From positions 1-24,271 of the IMG/VR virus record IMGVR_UViG_3300027763_000237: a DNA stretch of 24,271 bases. One strand, written 5' to 3'. Within the stretch, counting starts at the first letter, position 1. Each line of letters opens with the position of its first letter. This DNA is from a virus. Of the stretch, positions 1 through 5,594 are shown piece after piece. The notes below the pieces were generated by a model. That model did no database searches. It was given only the letters and a program-made list of their open reading frames with translations, and was not told where the DNA came from. The translations under genes and the position numbers were made by a program.

Positions 1-21
1 TACGGGGGAAGCGGTAGTATC

Positions 22-264
22 GTGATGACACCTATACGCCCTATAGTAACTAGTCGCAGACTAGGCTCTACGGGGTGGCGACTACACGACACGCCAAATG
101 GTCGCGCCTTCAAGCGCACCCGTAATGGCAAGGTGACAAGTAATCGCCCCAAGGTGGAACGCGTACTGCCTACCCTAGATGAAGCAACCGCATTAGCACT
201 AGTGGCTAAGTTGGCTACCGCCGACACCGCGCCACACCTTAACCTTAATATCCACAATAAGTAG
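22..264 (+). CDS. Small basic hypothetical protein
   Basis: An 80-residue basic protein that I do not recognise. It starts at GTG 22 or at the adjacent ATG 25, which gives Met-Met in the longer reading. The first half is rich in Arg, Thr and Gly, and the C-terminal half (about residues 50-70) looks like an Ala/Leu helix. No catalytic motif, signal peptide or membrane segment is visible. It ends just before a folded intergenic element at 270-314 and the promoter at 320-348, so it belongs to a different transcription unit from the genes downstream. CTAG tetramers and CTA leucine codons are frequent here, as in the next 3 kb. A small DNA-binding role is possible, but nothing in the sequence proves it. 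Confidence 0.5.
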   Translation: MMTPIRPIVTSRRLGSTGWRLHDTPNGRAFKRTRNGKVTSNRPKVERVLPTLDEATALALVAKLATADTAPHLNLNIHNK

Positions 265-269
265 GATAC

Positions 270-314
270 GCCACGCCTAGTGATAGGCTACATAGGTTCA
301 CGACCTAGCGTGGC
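270..314. other. Intergenic three-stem palindromic element
   Basis: The 7-bp arms 270-276 and 308-314 (GCCACGC / GCGTGGC) are perfectly complementary. They enclose two smaller hairpins: CTA-GTGA-TAG at 277-286 and TAGGT-TCACG-ACCTA at 293-307. The element lies between the stop at 264 and the -35 box at 320. It has no following T-tract on the plus strand, so it is not a classical rho-independent terminator. It could be a transcript-end structure, an operator region or a processing site. It is not a tRNA. Confidence 0.5.
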
Positions 315-319
315 ACGAT

Positions 320-348
320 TTGACAAGGTGTCGAATCTATGCTATACT
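320..348 (+). promoter_or_regulatory. Sigma70-type promoter with extended -10
   Basis: TTGACA at 320-325 and TATACT at 343-348 are separated by exactly 17 bp, and a TG at 340-341 makes an extended -10. The only mismatch to consensus is one base in the -10. It would drive the three coupled small genes starting at 376. The core TGCTATACTA recurs at the promoter at 765-793 and, through TGCTATACT, at the leftward promoter near 11163. Confidence 0.85.
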
Positions 349-375
349 ATGGCATAACGCACGAAAGGTAAGAGC

Positions 376-477
376 ATGGATAAGCCAAGGTTCTATACCT
401 GCCCAAATTGTGGCAGACTATTACTAGGTGCATATCCACCCTGCCCCTGCCTATCAACGAAAGGTGATGAAGCATGA
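376..477 (+). CDS. 33-residue zinc-ribbon mini-protein
   Basis: This short frame begins at ATG 376 behind a GAAAGGTAAG ribosome-binding sequence. It encodes 33 residues with a CPNC knuckle (Cys9, Cys12) and a CPC pair (Cys23, Cys25), which looks like a minimal zinc ribbon. It is the first gene after the promoter at 320-348. Its TGA stop overlaps the next ATG (474) in an ATGA junction, which supports translational coupling and reality despite the short length. The function is unknown. Small treble-clef or ribbon proteins in phages often bind nucleic acid or a host protein, but nothing here identifies the partner. Confidence 0.55.
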   Translation: MDKPRFYTCPNCGRLLLGAYPPCPCLSTKGDEA

Positions 478-629
478 CCGCAACCCAACGCCTTACGGCG
501 GAATTGCGGGCTAGTGAGTGGCTCGAATCTAGGGAAGGTGCTAAGGCACTATTCCAAGCGAACCTACTCGCAACCCCATGGCAACCTGCTACCAAGCAGA
601 CACGCCTTAAAGGATTACAGGAAGCATGA
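474..629 (+). CDS. Small helical hypothetical protein
   Basis: A 51-residue frame that overlaps the previous gene and the next gene by ATGA junctions (474-477 and 626-629). It is predicted to be mostly helical (the stretch TAELRASEWLESREGAKALF). No known motif was seen. It is the middle member of a three-gene coupled cassette from the promoter at 320-348. A minus-strand frame across the same region is a shadow. Confidence 0.5.
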   Translation: MTATQRLTAELRASEWLESREGAKALFQANLLATPWQPATKQTRLKGLQEA

Positions 630-775
630 CCAACATGGATATGCTCGCCGTAATCATAGCACTATCGGTCTCCATGACCCTAGTGATTACAACTGCACTA
701 GCCAACGCTAGACTCACTCGCAAGATTGAGTACCTCAAGTTGCAACTGCGCAAGCATGGGCAATTTGACAACTAA
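626..775 (+). CDS. Small single-pass membrane protein
   Basis: A 49-residue frame that starts at the ATGA overlap at 626. Residues about 6-26 form one hydrophobic membrane segment (LAVIIALSVSMTLVITTALA). A positively charged tail rich in Arg and Lys follows, which predicts the C terminus in the cytoplasm by the positive-inside rule. The -35 box of the next promoter (765-770) lies inside the last codons. The function is unknown. Candidates include a superinfection-exclusion or membrane-targeting protein, but this is speculation. Confidence 0.5.
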   Translation: MTNMDMLAVIIALSVSMTLVITTALANARLTRKIEYLKLQLRKHGQFDN

Positions 776-793
776 ATAAGATTATGCTATACT
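765..793 (+). promoter_or_regulatory. Sigma70-type promoter with extended -10
   Basis: TTGACA at 765-770 and TATACT at 788-793 with a 17-bp spacer and TG at 785-786. It overlaps the end of the preceding small gene and would drive the amidoligase/amidotransferase genes. The bases TGCTATACTACACC at 785-798 also occur, on the other strand, at the leftward replication promoter (minus strand near 11158-11171). This suggests a common promoter class. Confidence 0.85.
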
Positions 794-827
794 ACACCTA
801 CAACATACAGGAAGGGAGTGAGTAGAT

Positions 828-2153
828 ATGGCAGAAGAAGTAGAAGATATTATATGTAGTCTATGCGACCAAATCATAGATGATGAGACGGAACGCCGAT
901 TCGGTGACGGCTCTATTGCTTGTGAGAATTGTACCGTATGGTGCGAGTCTTGCGAGGAATTGACCAGCACAGACGACTCGATTAGTGACGGCAGTAGTTA
1001 CTATTGTCAATCTTGCGGTAAGTATTGTGAGCGTTGCAATAGTGCCTTCTCAGGTGACGATTACTTCGTTGAAGATGAGTCATGGTGTGAGTATTGCTAC
1101 GAGAATAACACATTCTATTGTGAGCCTTGTGGCACTAGTTACAGCGACAGAAGTGACTACTATCATATAAATAATGATACATGGTGTGATGACTGCACTA
1201 GCCGACACGCATGGTACTGTAACGATTGTGACCAGTATAATCGTGAAGGTGATGAGTGTAGCAACTGTGAGAATACACAGAGTGGCAACCCATCTATCGT
1301 TGGTCGTGAGTGTAATTGCCGTAAGGTTATACACGACTACAACTGCAAGCCACCGCTAGTATTCCATGGCGAGTCCAAGAGTGGGCTTTATATGGGGCTA
1401 GAGTTGGAGACACAGATTCAAGGCGGTAGCCTAGACGGTGCATCCGAATACGCGACCAACGCTCTACTAGAAAATAAAATCGGTATCATCAAGCATGACG
1501 GCAGTATCAGTCGTGACGGGTATGACGGGTTCGAGATAGTGACACAACCACATACTCACTTGCAATATCGAGAACATAGTGATACACTATGGAATATTAT
1601 CAACACGCTACGCCTAGACTATGGTGCTAGGTCATGGGATACCAAATCCTGTGGCATACATATCCATGTCTCTCGCGCTGGCTTCTCAAGTGGTGCGCAC
1701 ATGCACCGCTTCATATCATTCGTGTATTCTAATGCAGAATACATGATGAAGTTCGGTGGTCGCAAGTCCGATTATGCTAGGTTCAATGATGTCTATACCT
1801 TCAACCAGTATGACCAACCAGTCAAGTCGTTCAAGCACAAGTTAGCAGACCCACGCCGTAGCAATACGGAAAGATATTCTGCGGTCAATACGCAGAATCA
1901 AGGCACGCTAGAACTTAGGTTCTTTCGTGGTACTATGAATGTCAGCACTATTCTATCGGCACTTGACTTAGCGCAAGCCATGGTAGAATACACTAGAGAC
2001 CTACGACTTGACGAGGTCAAGTTAGGTGCGCTAGACTGGACATGGTTCGTTGATTATGTACGAGATAACAACGGACTATATCCCGACCTATACTCCCGAA
2101 TCTATAAGGTATCGGGCGTAGATATAACCAACCCAACACTAGAGAATGCATGA
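828..2153 (+). CDS. Cys-rich amidoligase-like protein
   Basis: A 441-residue, two-part protein. Residues 10-174 hold a long series of CxxC pairs with intervening Trp, Tyr and acidic residues, like tandem LIM/zinc-ribbon units. Residues about 186-395 match the glutamine-synthetase-fold amidoligase family (Pfam Amidoligase_2 type). Visible motifs are GLELE with Glu192 and Glu194, HDGSI at 213-217, GFEIV with Glu226, CGIHIHVSR with His268 and His270, and TLELRFFRG with Glu352 and Arg354. These are typical nucleotide/metal-binding positions of that fold. Family members are predicted to form amide bonds between a carboxylate and an amine, with ATP. AGGAAGGGAG precedes ATG 828. The next gene, 8 bp downstream, is a glutamine amidotransferase that could supply ammonia. 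The substrate is unknown. Confidence 0.8.
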   Translation: MAEEVEDIICSLCDQIIDDETERRFGDGSIACENCTVWCESCEELTSTDDSISDGSSYYCQSCGKYCERCNSAFSGDDYFVEDESWCEYCYENNTFYCEPCGTSYSDRSDYYHINNDTWCDDCTSRHAWYCNDCDQYNREGDECSNCENTQSGNPSIVGRECNCRKVIHDYNCKPPLVFHGESKSGLYMGLELETQIQGGSLDGASEYATNALLENKIGIIKHDGSISRDGYDGFEIVTQPHTHLQYREHSDTLWNIINTLRLDYGARSWDTKSCGIHIHVSRAGFSSGAHMHRFISFVYSNAEYMMKFGGRKSDYARFNDVYTFNQYDQPVKSFKHKLADPRRSNTERYSAVNTQNQGTLELRFFRGTMNVSTILSALDLAQAMVEYTRDLRLDEVKLGALDWTWFVDYVRDNNGLYPDLYSRIYKVSGVDITNPTLENA

Positions 2154-2161
2154 GGTGATGT

Positions 2162-3016
2162 ATGTGTATCCTTGTGGTGTGTGAACCCAATAGCACACCA
2201 ACCAAGACAGACCTACACAATGGTGCGTGTAGTAATCCTCACGGTTATGGCTTTGCCATTATCGCTGGAGATACTATCATATCAGAGCGTAGTATGTCTG
2301 CTAAAAAATCTATTGCACGATTCTTGGAATTGCGTAAGCAATATCCTAACGGCTACGCCATGTGGCACGCACGATACGCCACGCATGGTGTTAAGAACGA
2401 GGCTAACTGCCACCCATTCAAGGTTGGCAATTCAGACTTGACATACCTAGCACACAATGGTATACTAGATGTAACGATTGAGAAATCAGATAAGCGTAGC
2501 GACACTAGAGTATTCGCAGAGGATACCTTGCCACTTATGGGTGGCGTGTCGGTACTTGACAATGACACAGTATGGACTATGGTTAGCAAGTGGGCTAGTG
2601 GTAGCAAGATATGTATCCTAACCTTAGACCCTAGTGCCAAGCACCAAATCTACCTAGTCAATGAGAACTTAGGTACATGGGACAATGCTGGTATATGGTG
2701 GAGTAATCAGTCGCATAAGCGCACCACATATACCACCCCCTCTACAGTATGGCAAGCACCAGCAAGGGACTTAGACAAGGCAGAGCAACTAGCCTATGAC
2801 TATGCACTCAAGCACTACTATCAAGAAGAAGGGGAAGAAGTAATAGACCTCTGCCCTAACTGCGAGACACTCGTAGATATGCATGAGAATCCATACTACT
2901 GCAACATGTGTGAGATATGCTTCGACTGTGATACCAGTATCATAGACTGCCTATGCTACACACCCGATAGACAATGGTCAAGCAAGAAGGACTATGACCT
3001 GTTCAGCTCACTATAA
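2162..3016 (+). CDS. Class II glutamine amidotransferase with Cys-rich tail
   Basis: A 284-residue Ntn-hydrolase of the GATase type II family. The start at ATG 2162 puts Cys at position 2, the expected N-terminal nucleophile after Met removal, behind the ribosome-binding sequence GAGGTGAT. Family motifs follow in order: HARYATHG (69-76), NCHPF (82-86), LAHNG (96-100) and SDTR (113-116). Together they indicate hydrolysis of glutamine to glutamate and ammonia. The C-terminal 55 residues carry four Cys pairs (231/234, 247/250, 253/256, 263/265), which the catalytic family normally lacks. No synthetase domain is fused, so the upstream amidoligase-like protein is the natural acceptor partner. The Cys-rich parts of both proteins may mediate their pairing or recruit a target. 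Confidence 0.85.
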   Translation: MCILVVCEPNSTPTKTDLHNGACSNPHGYGFAIIAGDTIISERSMSAKKSIARFLELRKQYPNGYAMWHARYATHGVKNEANCHPFKVGNSDLTYLAHNGILDVTIEKSDKRSDTRVFAEDTLPLMGGVSVLDNDTVWTMVSKWASGSKICILTLDPSAKHQIYLVNENLGTWDNAGIWWSNQSHKRTTYTTPSTVWQAPARDLDKAEQLAYDYALKHYYQEEGEEVIDLCPNCETLVDMHENPYYCNMCEICFDCDTSIIDCLCYTPDRQWSSKKDYDLFSSL

Positions 3017-3018
3017 TT

Positions 3019-3039
3019 CCACATGGATAGTCTATGTGG
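3019..3039 (+). other. Intergenic hairpin after the amidotransferase gene
   Basis: A 9-bp stem with one G-T pair (3019-3027 with 3031-3039) and a TAG loop, starting 3 bp after the stop codon. No T-run follows, so it is more likely an mRNA-stabilising or weak termination hairpin than a canonical terminator. Confidence 0.5.
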
Positions 3040-3071
3040 GGTAACACCAACTAACGAGAGGCAATACAATC

Positions 3072-3341
3072 ATGTCAGCAACAGCAATTCAGAATATCGC
3101 AGATGAAATCTCTGCACTAGCAAGCGAAGTAGCATACCTTGCTATGTCAGTAGACACATCATCAGATTACCCAACACGGGGTACTATTGTGAAGGCTCTG
3201 CCTACACAAAATCGTTACAAGGCTAAGTCAATGTGGGTATCATTGGGCGACGGTACATACAAGCACTTGACTGGTAGCAAGGGTCTCATCACAACCCATG
3301 CTCGCCTTGACGGGTATGTCTCGACTGTATTCGAGGCGTAA
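3072..3341 (+). CDS. Hypothetical protein
   Basis: An 89-residue protein starting at ATG 3072 after AACGAGAGG. The first 30 residues are helical and Ala/Ser-rich. The rest (about 35-89) looks like a beta-rich fold with a GDGTYKHLTGS loop. I do not recognise the family. It sits between two intergenic hairpins, and its leader element CAACGAGAGG is repeated before the next gene (3402), so the two genes probably share a translation signal. No membrane or catalytic feature was seen. Confidence 0.6.
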   Translation: MSATAIQNIADEISALASEVAYLAMSVDTSSDYPTRGTIVKALPTQNRYKAKSMWVSLGDGTYKHLTGSKGLITTHARLDGYVSTVFEA

Positions 3342-3351
3342 CCAACTGACC

Positions 3352-3374
3352 TGAGCATGTCATCAAACTGCTCA
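3352..3374 (+). other. Intergenic hairpin
   Basis: TGAGCA at 3352-3357 pairs with TGCTCA at 3369-3374 across an 11-nt loop. It lies between two short genes, has no T-tract, and its role is unclear. Confidence 0.3.
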
Positions 3375-3401
3375 CCATTATTACCAACGAGAGGATACAT
3401 A

Positions 3402-3545
3402 ATGACAGAACGCACCGTACTATGGCAGACTACAATCTATGATAAAGATGTAGCCAACATGAGTGAAGATAAGATTAAAGAATTCAGATTAGAACTAATC
3501 AAGGCAGTAACGGAAGTCTGCTGGAACTATGGGGTACACAACTGA
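3402..3545 (+). CDS. Small hypothetical protein
   Basis: A 47-residue protein. ATG 3402 is chosen over the upstream in-frame ATG 3357 because GAGAGG stands 7 bp before it, and because the upstream extension would run through the 3352-3374 hairpin. It is predicted to be mostly helical (MSEDKIKEFRLELIKAVTEV). Its TGA overlaps the ATG of the next gene (3545). The function is not recognised. Confidence 0.5.
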   Translation: MTERTVLWQTTIYDKDVANMSEDKIKEFRLELIKAVTEVCWNYGVHN

Positions 3546-3685
3546 TGAGTAAGTATGTAGTGATATGCCAAGTCGACGAGTGCGAGGCAGAAAACCTTGA
3601 CTGGGAAGATAACAATGGAACTTACTGGTTCACATGCTCAACATGTGGATACGATAACGAGGTGGTGCATTCACCATGGAAATGA
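3545..3685 (+). CDS. 46-residue zinc-ribbon protein
   Basis: This frame starts at ATG 3545, sharing its first base with the preceding stop (TGATG). It has a Cys8 and Cys13 pair and a CSTC knuckle (Cys31, Cys34) about 18 residues later, as in a compact zinc ribbon. The last 10 bases overlap the start of the WhiB-like gene, so the two are probably translated together. Partner and role are unknown. Confidence 0.5.
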   Translation: MSKYVVICQVDECEAENLDWEDNNGTYWFTCSTCGYDNEVVHSPWK

Positions 3686-4020
3686 GTAACATGCAAGGAT
3701 TATGTACGACACACGAGAACCCTGACCTATGGTTCGAGGACTCAGGCGACCTATTTGAGAGACGAAAGGGTAGCAAGAATCCACTCATCAAGTTTGCAAT
3801 ACGCAAGGCTAACATGATTAAAGCCATAGAACTGTGTAACAAATGTCCGATTCGTACCAATTGTCTGAATGAAGGACTTAAAGATGAGAACCTAGACTAT
3901 GGCATATGGGGTGGCTTGCTACCTGGCGAACGCATACTCATGGTTGATAAGATTGTTGGTGCAACCGACAGAAAGTATCGCGTAGTGACAGCGCTGAACA
4001 TTAGGAGTTCAATGAAATGA
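3676..4020 (+). CDS. WhiB-family Fe-S transcriptional regulator
   Basis: A 114-residue protein with the WhiB signature: Cys10 and then C-x2-C-x5-C at Cys54, Cys57 and Cys63 as ligands for a [4Fe-4S] cluster, followed by the turn GIWGG at 76-80 and a basic C terminus for DNA contact. WhiB proteins bind the primary sigma factor and act at host promoters. They are essentially confined to Actinobacteria and their phages, so this gene is the best host marker in the window. Phage WhiB proteins can interfere with host WhiB function and cell division. The spacing from the first to the second Cys (43 residues) is longer than in most family members. It may bias host or phage transcription early in infection. 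The stop overlaps the next start (ATGA at 4017). Confidence 0.88.
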   Translation: MEMSNMQGLCTTHENPDLWFEDSGDLFERRKGSKNPLIKFAIRKANMIKAIELCNKCPIRTNCLNEGLKDENLDYGIWGGLLPGERILMVDKIVGATDRKYRVVTALNIRSSMK

Positions 4021-4406
4021 AATCAATATTCTTCTTGCTATTCGTAATGGTTAGCATATTTCTGTTCACCCCTCCATCAGAAGCACCAACACAAACAAAC
4101 ACGGTGACATTGACATGGAGTAAAGCGGACAGCAAGGCATATGCAAGAGACCAGTTATCTGCATGGCAAGAAGAACAATGGTCATGCCTTAGTAATCTGT
4201 GGGGCAAGGAATCTGCATGGAATCCTAATGCTTACAATAGCGTCAGAGTTATGGGGAAGAACGCTGGCGGTATACCACAGTTACTGGGGCTTGACCCTGA
4301 CACACCTGCACCACGACAAATTGAACGAGGGCTATCCTATATCTACTACAGATATGATACACCATGCAACGCATGGGCATTCTTCAAGAGGAATGGGTGG
4401 CACTAA
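4017..4406 (+). CDS. Secreted lytic transglycosylase-like (lysozyme-fold) protein
   Basis: A 129-residue protein with an N-terminal hydrophobic signal segment (residues 3-18) and a C-terminal SLT/lysozyme-like domain. The domain shows WGKESAWNPNA with the likely catalytic Glu65, then AGGIPQLL at 83-90 and a closing RYDTPCNAWAFFKRNGWH. This is the small actinobacterial form seen in secreted peptidoglycan-cleaving proteins. Cys57 and Cys117 could make a disulfide outside the cell. It cleaves, or is related to enzymes that cleave, the glycan strand of murein. It is not beside the late endolysin but sits in the early-type operon with WhiB. That suggests local wall remodelling or exclusion of other phages rather than final lysis. 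A tail-associated murein hydrolase is less likely, given its location and signal sequence. Confidence 0.8.
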   Translation: MKSIFFLLFVMVSIFLFTPPSEAPTQTNTVTLTWSKADSKAYARDQLSAWQEEQWSCLSNLWGKESAWNPNAYNSVRVMGKNAGGIPQLLGLDPDTPAPRQIERGLSYIYYRYDTPCNAWAFFKRNGWH

Positions 4407-4621
4407 TGATAACCAAAGATAAGAAGGTTATGTGTGACTCATGTCACAAGGAGATAAAGGGTGAGGCAAATACAATCACTAATCATGGTAGAGGTTGGGC
4501 ACAGTACGCCAAGAAGTTCAACCACTTCCACCCCAACCCATTCGATTGCGCTAATGCAACCGAGACAGTAAAGATATACCATAAGAGGGCCATGACTAAA
4601 CGAGAGGACGACAATGGCTAA
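4406..4621 (+). CDS. Zinc-binding hypothetical protein
   Basis: A 71-residue protein. ATG 4406 overlaps the previous stop as TAATG and is preferred over the upstream in-frame ATG 4364, which lies inside the transglycosylase gene. It begins with a CDSCHKEI knuckle. A later Cys and His (HFHPNPFDC) could complete a zinc site of HNH or zinc-ribbon type, but no catalytic pattern is clear. It overlaps the next gene by 8 bp. Confidence 0.55.
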   Translation: MITKDKKVMCDSCHKEIKGEANTITNHGRGWAQYAKKFNHFHPNPFDCANATETVKIYHKRAMTKREDDNG

Positions 4622-4934
4622 ACATATTACAGAGATGAAGCCTGATTACACTCAGGCTATGGACATACGCGGTAAGCCAACCGCTGTGTGCCCATGTGGG
4701 TGTGAGATATGGAATGTTAAGTGTAAGTTCGACGACGACGGTGAGATTGACATGTACTTCTTAGACATGGAATGTGCCGAGTGTGGTACATTAGCTACTG
4801 CACCCACACCTATTGACTCAGAACCTGCCAAAGATATGTCGGCATGCACAAGGTGCGAGGCAATGTATGAGACAGAAACTCTAATGACAATGGGTGACTG
4901 GCTTGTATGTGAGATATGTTGGGGTGACTTATGA
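4614..4934 (+). CDS. Double zinc-ribbon hypothetical protein
   Basis: A 106-residue acidic protein with two pairs of Cys knuckles: CPCGC near residue 26 with CAEC near 54, and CTRC near 78 with CEIC near 99. These suggest two zinc ribbons in tandem. The overlaps at both ends (ATGA at 4931) place it in the same translational chain as its neighbours. I know no specific function. A protein-protein or nucleic-acid adaptor is the usual guess for this layout. Confidence 0.55.
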   Translation: MAKHITEMKPDYTQAMDIRGKPTAVCPCGCEIWNVKCKFDDDGEIDMYFLDMECAECGTLATAPTPIDSEPAKDMSACTRCEAMYETETLMTMGDWLVCEICWGDL

Positions 4935-5098
4935 CCGAGTTCTTACATGAACTAATCAAGAAACAAAACATGAACCAATTGATAAGTGAAATGGTTGATG
5001 AAGCCTCTGACCCATGGAGATATTCAGAACCACCACCACCATTCACTGGTAACATCAACATGCAAGAGCAACGAGACACGGGACAGGGGCCATACTAA
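4931..5098 (+). CDS. Small hypothetical protein
   Basis: A 55-residue frame coupled to both neighbours (ATGA at 4931 and TAATG at 5096-5100). It has a helical N-terminal half and a Pro-rich second half containing PPPP. No family was recognised. The coupling is the main evidence that it is a gene. Confidence 0.5.
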   Translation: MTEFLHELIKKQNMNQLISEMVDEASDPWRYSEPPPPFTGNINMQEQRDTGQGPY

Positions 5099-5274
5099 TG
5101 CCCAACTATGAGTACCGATGTGACGATTGCAATACATCAGAGGAACACTATCGCAAGATAGAAGAGAGGGATGAATGTCCTTCTTGTCAATACTGCTTAC
5201 GAATAATGCGCAGAATAATTAATCCAACGCCAGTTAAGTTCAATGCAACTGGCTTTTATTCAACGGGAGGATAG
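5098..5274 (+). CDS. FmdB-type zinc-ribbon protein
   Basis: A 58-residue protein with the standard FmdB layout: MPNYEYRCDDC at the start, CPSC at residues 27-30, then the closing pattern VKFNATGFYSTGG. FmdB-like zinc ribbons are widespread small proteins of unclear function. They are often called regulatory proteins and probably bind nucleic acid or a complex. The length is near that of short family members. ATG 5098 overlaps the preceding stop. The terminal GGAGG doubles as a ribosome-binding site for the following short membrane frame. Confidence 0.75.
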   Translation: MPNYEYRCDDCNTSEEHYRKIEERDECPSCQYCLRIMRRIINPTPVKFNATGFYSTGG

Positions 5275-5275
5275 C

Positions 5276-5389
5276 ATACGATTACTTAAGATTACATCAA
5301 CTGTTACACTCTTAGCACTCTTAGGAGGCGTGGTCACTATCGTGCCCGCCATCATACTAGTATCTCTAGCTATTTATTTATTATTTTGA
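5276..5389 (+). CDS. Possible membrane mini-protein with ATA start
   Basis: An open frame of 37 codons that is almost wholly hydrophobic after residue 8 (TVTLLALLGGVVTIVPAIIL and onward), enough for one long or two short membrane helices. It fills the space between two genes. A strong GGAGG (5266-5270) stands 5 bp before an ATA codon at 5276, and no ATG, GTG or TTG lies at a proper distance. A GTG about 60 bp further on is preceded by AGGAGG at too short a spacing. Either an unusual ATA start is used, a base was miscalled, or the gene is decayed. Confidence 0.35.
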   Translation: MRLLKITSTVTLLALLGGVVTIVPAIILVSLAIYLLF

Positions 5390-5399
5390 AAGGTTATAT

Positions 5400-5594
5400 A
5401 TGTACGGCGACTTGACATCAGACGAAGTTACTGCTATCGTTCGTGAGCATGTAGCAAATTGGCAAGAATATGAGACTGAAGATGACTGCATCTCAGATAA
5501 CATGGAAATTCTCTTTGAACACCTATGGGTAGACGAGGAAGATGATGAACCGTTTGAAGAGTATGAGTTCGACGAAGAACTAATCGACGAGTGA
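5400..5594 (+). CDS. Very acidic small protein
   Basis: A 64-residue protein starting at ATG 5400 after GAAAGG. I count 26 Asp/Glu residues against one Arg and no Lys, and the last 20 residues are nearly all acidic. It is the last plus-strand gene of the left arm and overlaps the end of the convergent sigma-like gene by 15 bp. Highly acidic phage proteins of this size sometimes mimic DNA and block restriction or other host nucleases, but other acidic mini-proteins have unrelated roles. No conserved fold was recognised. Confidence 0.6.
   Translation: MYGDLTSDEVTAIVREHVANWQEYETEDDCISDNMEILFEHLWVDEEDDEPFEEYEFDEELIDE

Noticed and set aside
292-308. T-arm-like sequence suggesting a tRNA
   Set aside because: The loop TTCACGA does not fit the T-loop consensus, and no acceptor or anticodon arm can be built around it.
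1080-1359. Hydrophobic Ile/Thr/Val frames on both strands inside the amidoligase gene
   Set aside because: Shadow frames from Asp/Cys/Asn-rich codons; no start signals; the real frame shows clear conserved motifs.
2556-2590. TTGACA within the amidotransferase gene as an internal promoter
   Set aside because: No TATAAT-like box at proper spacing.
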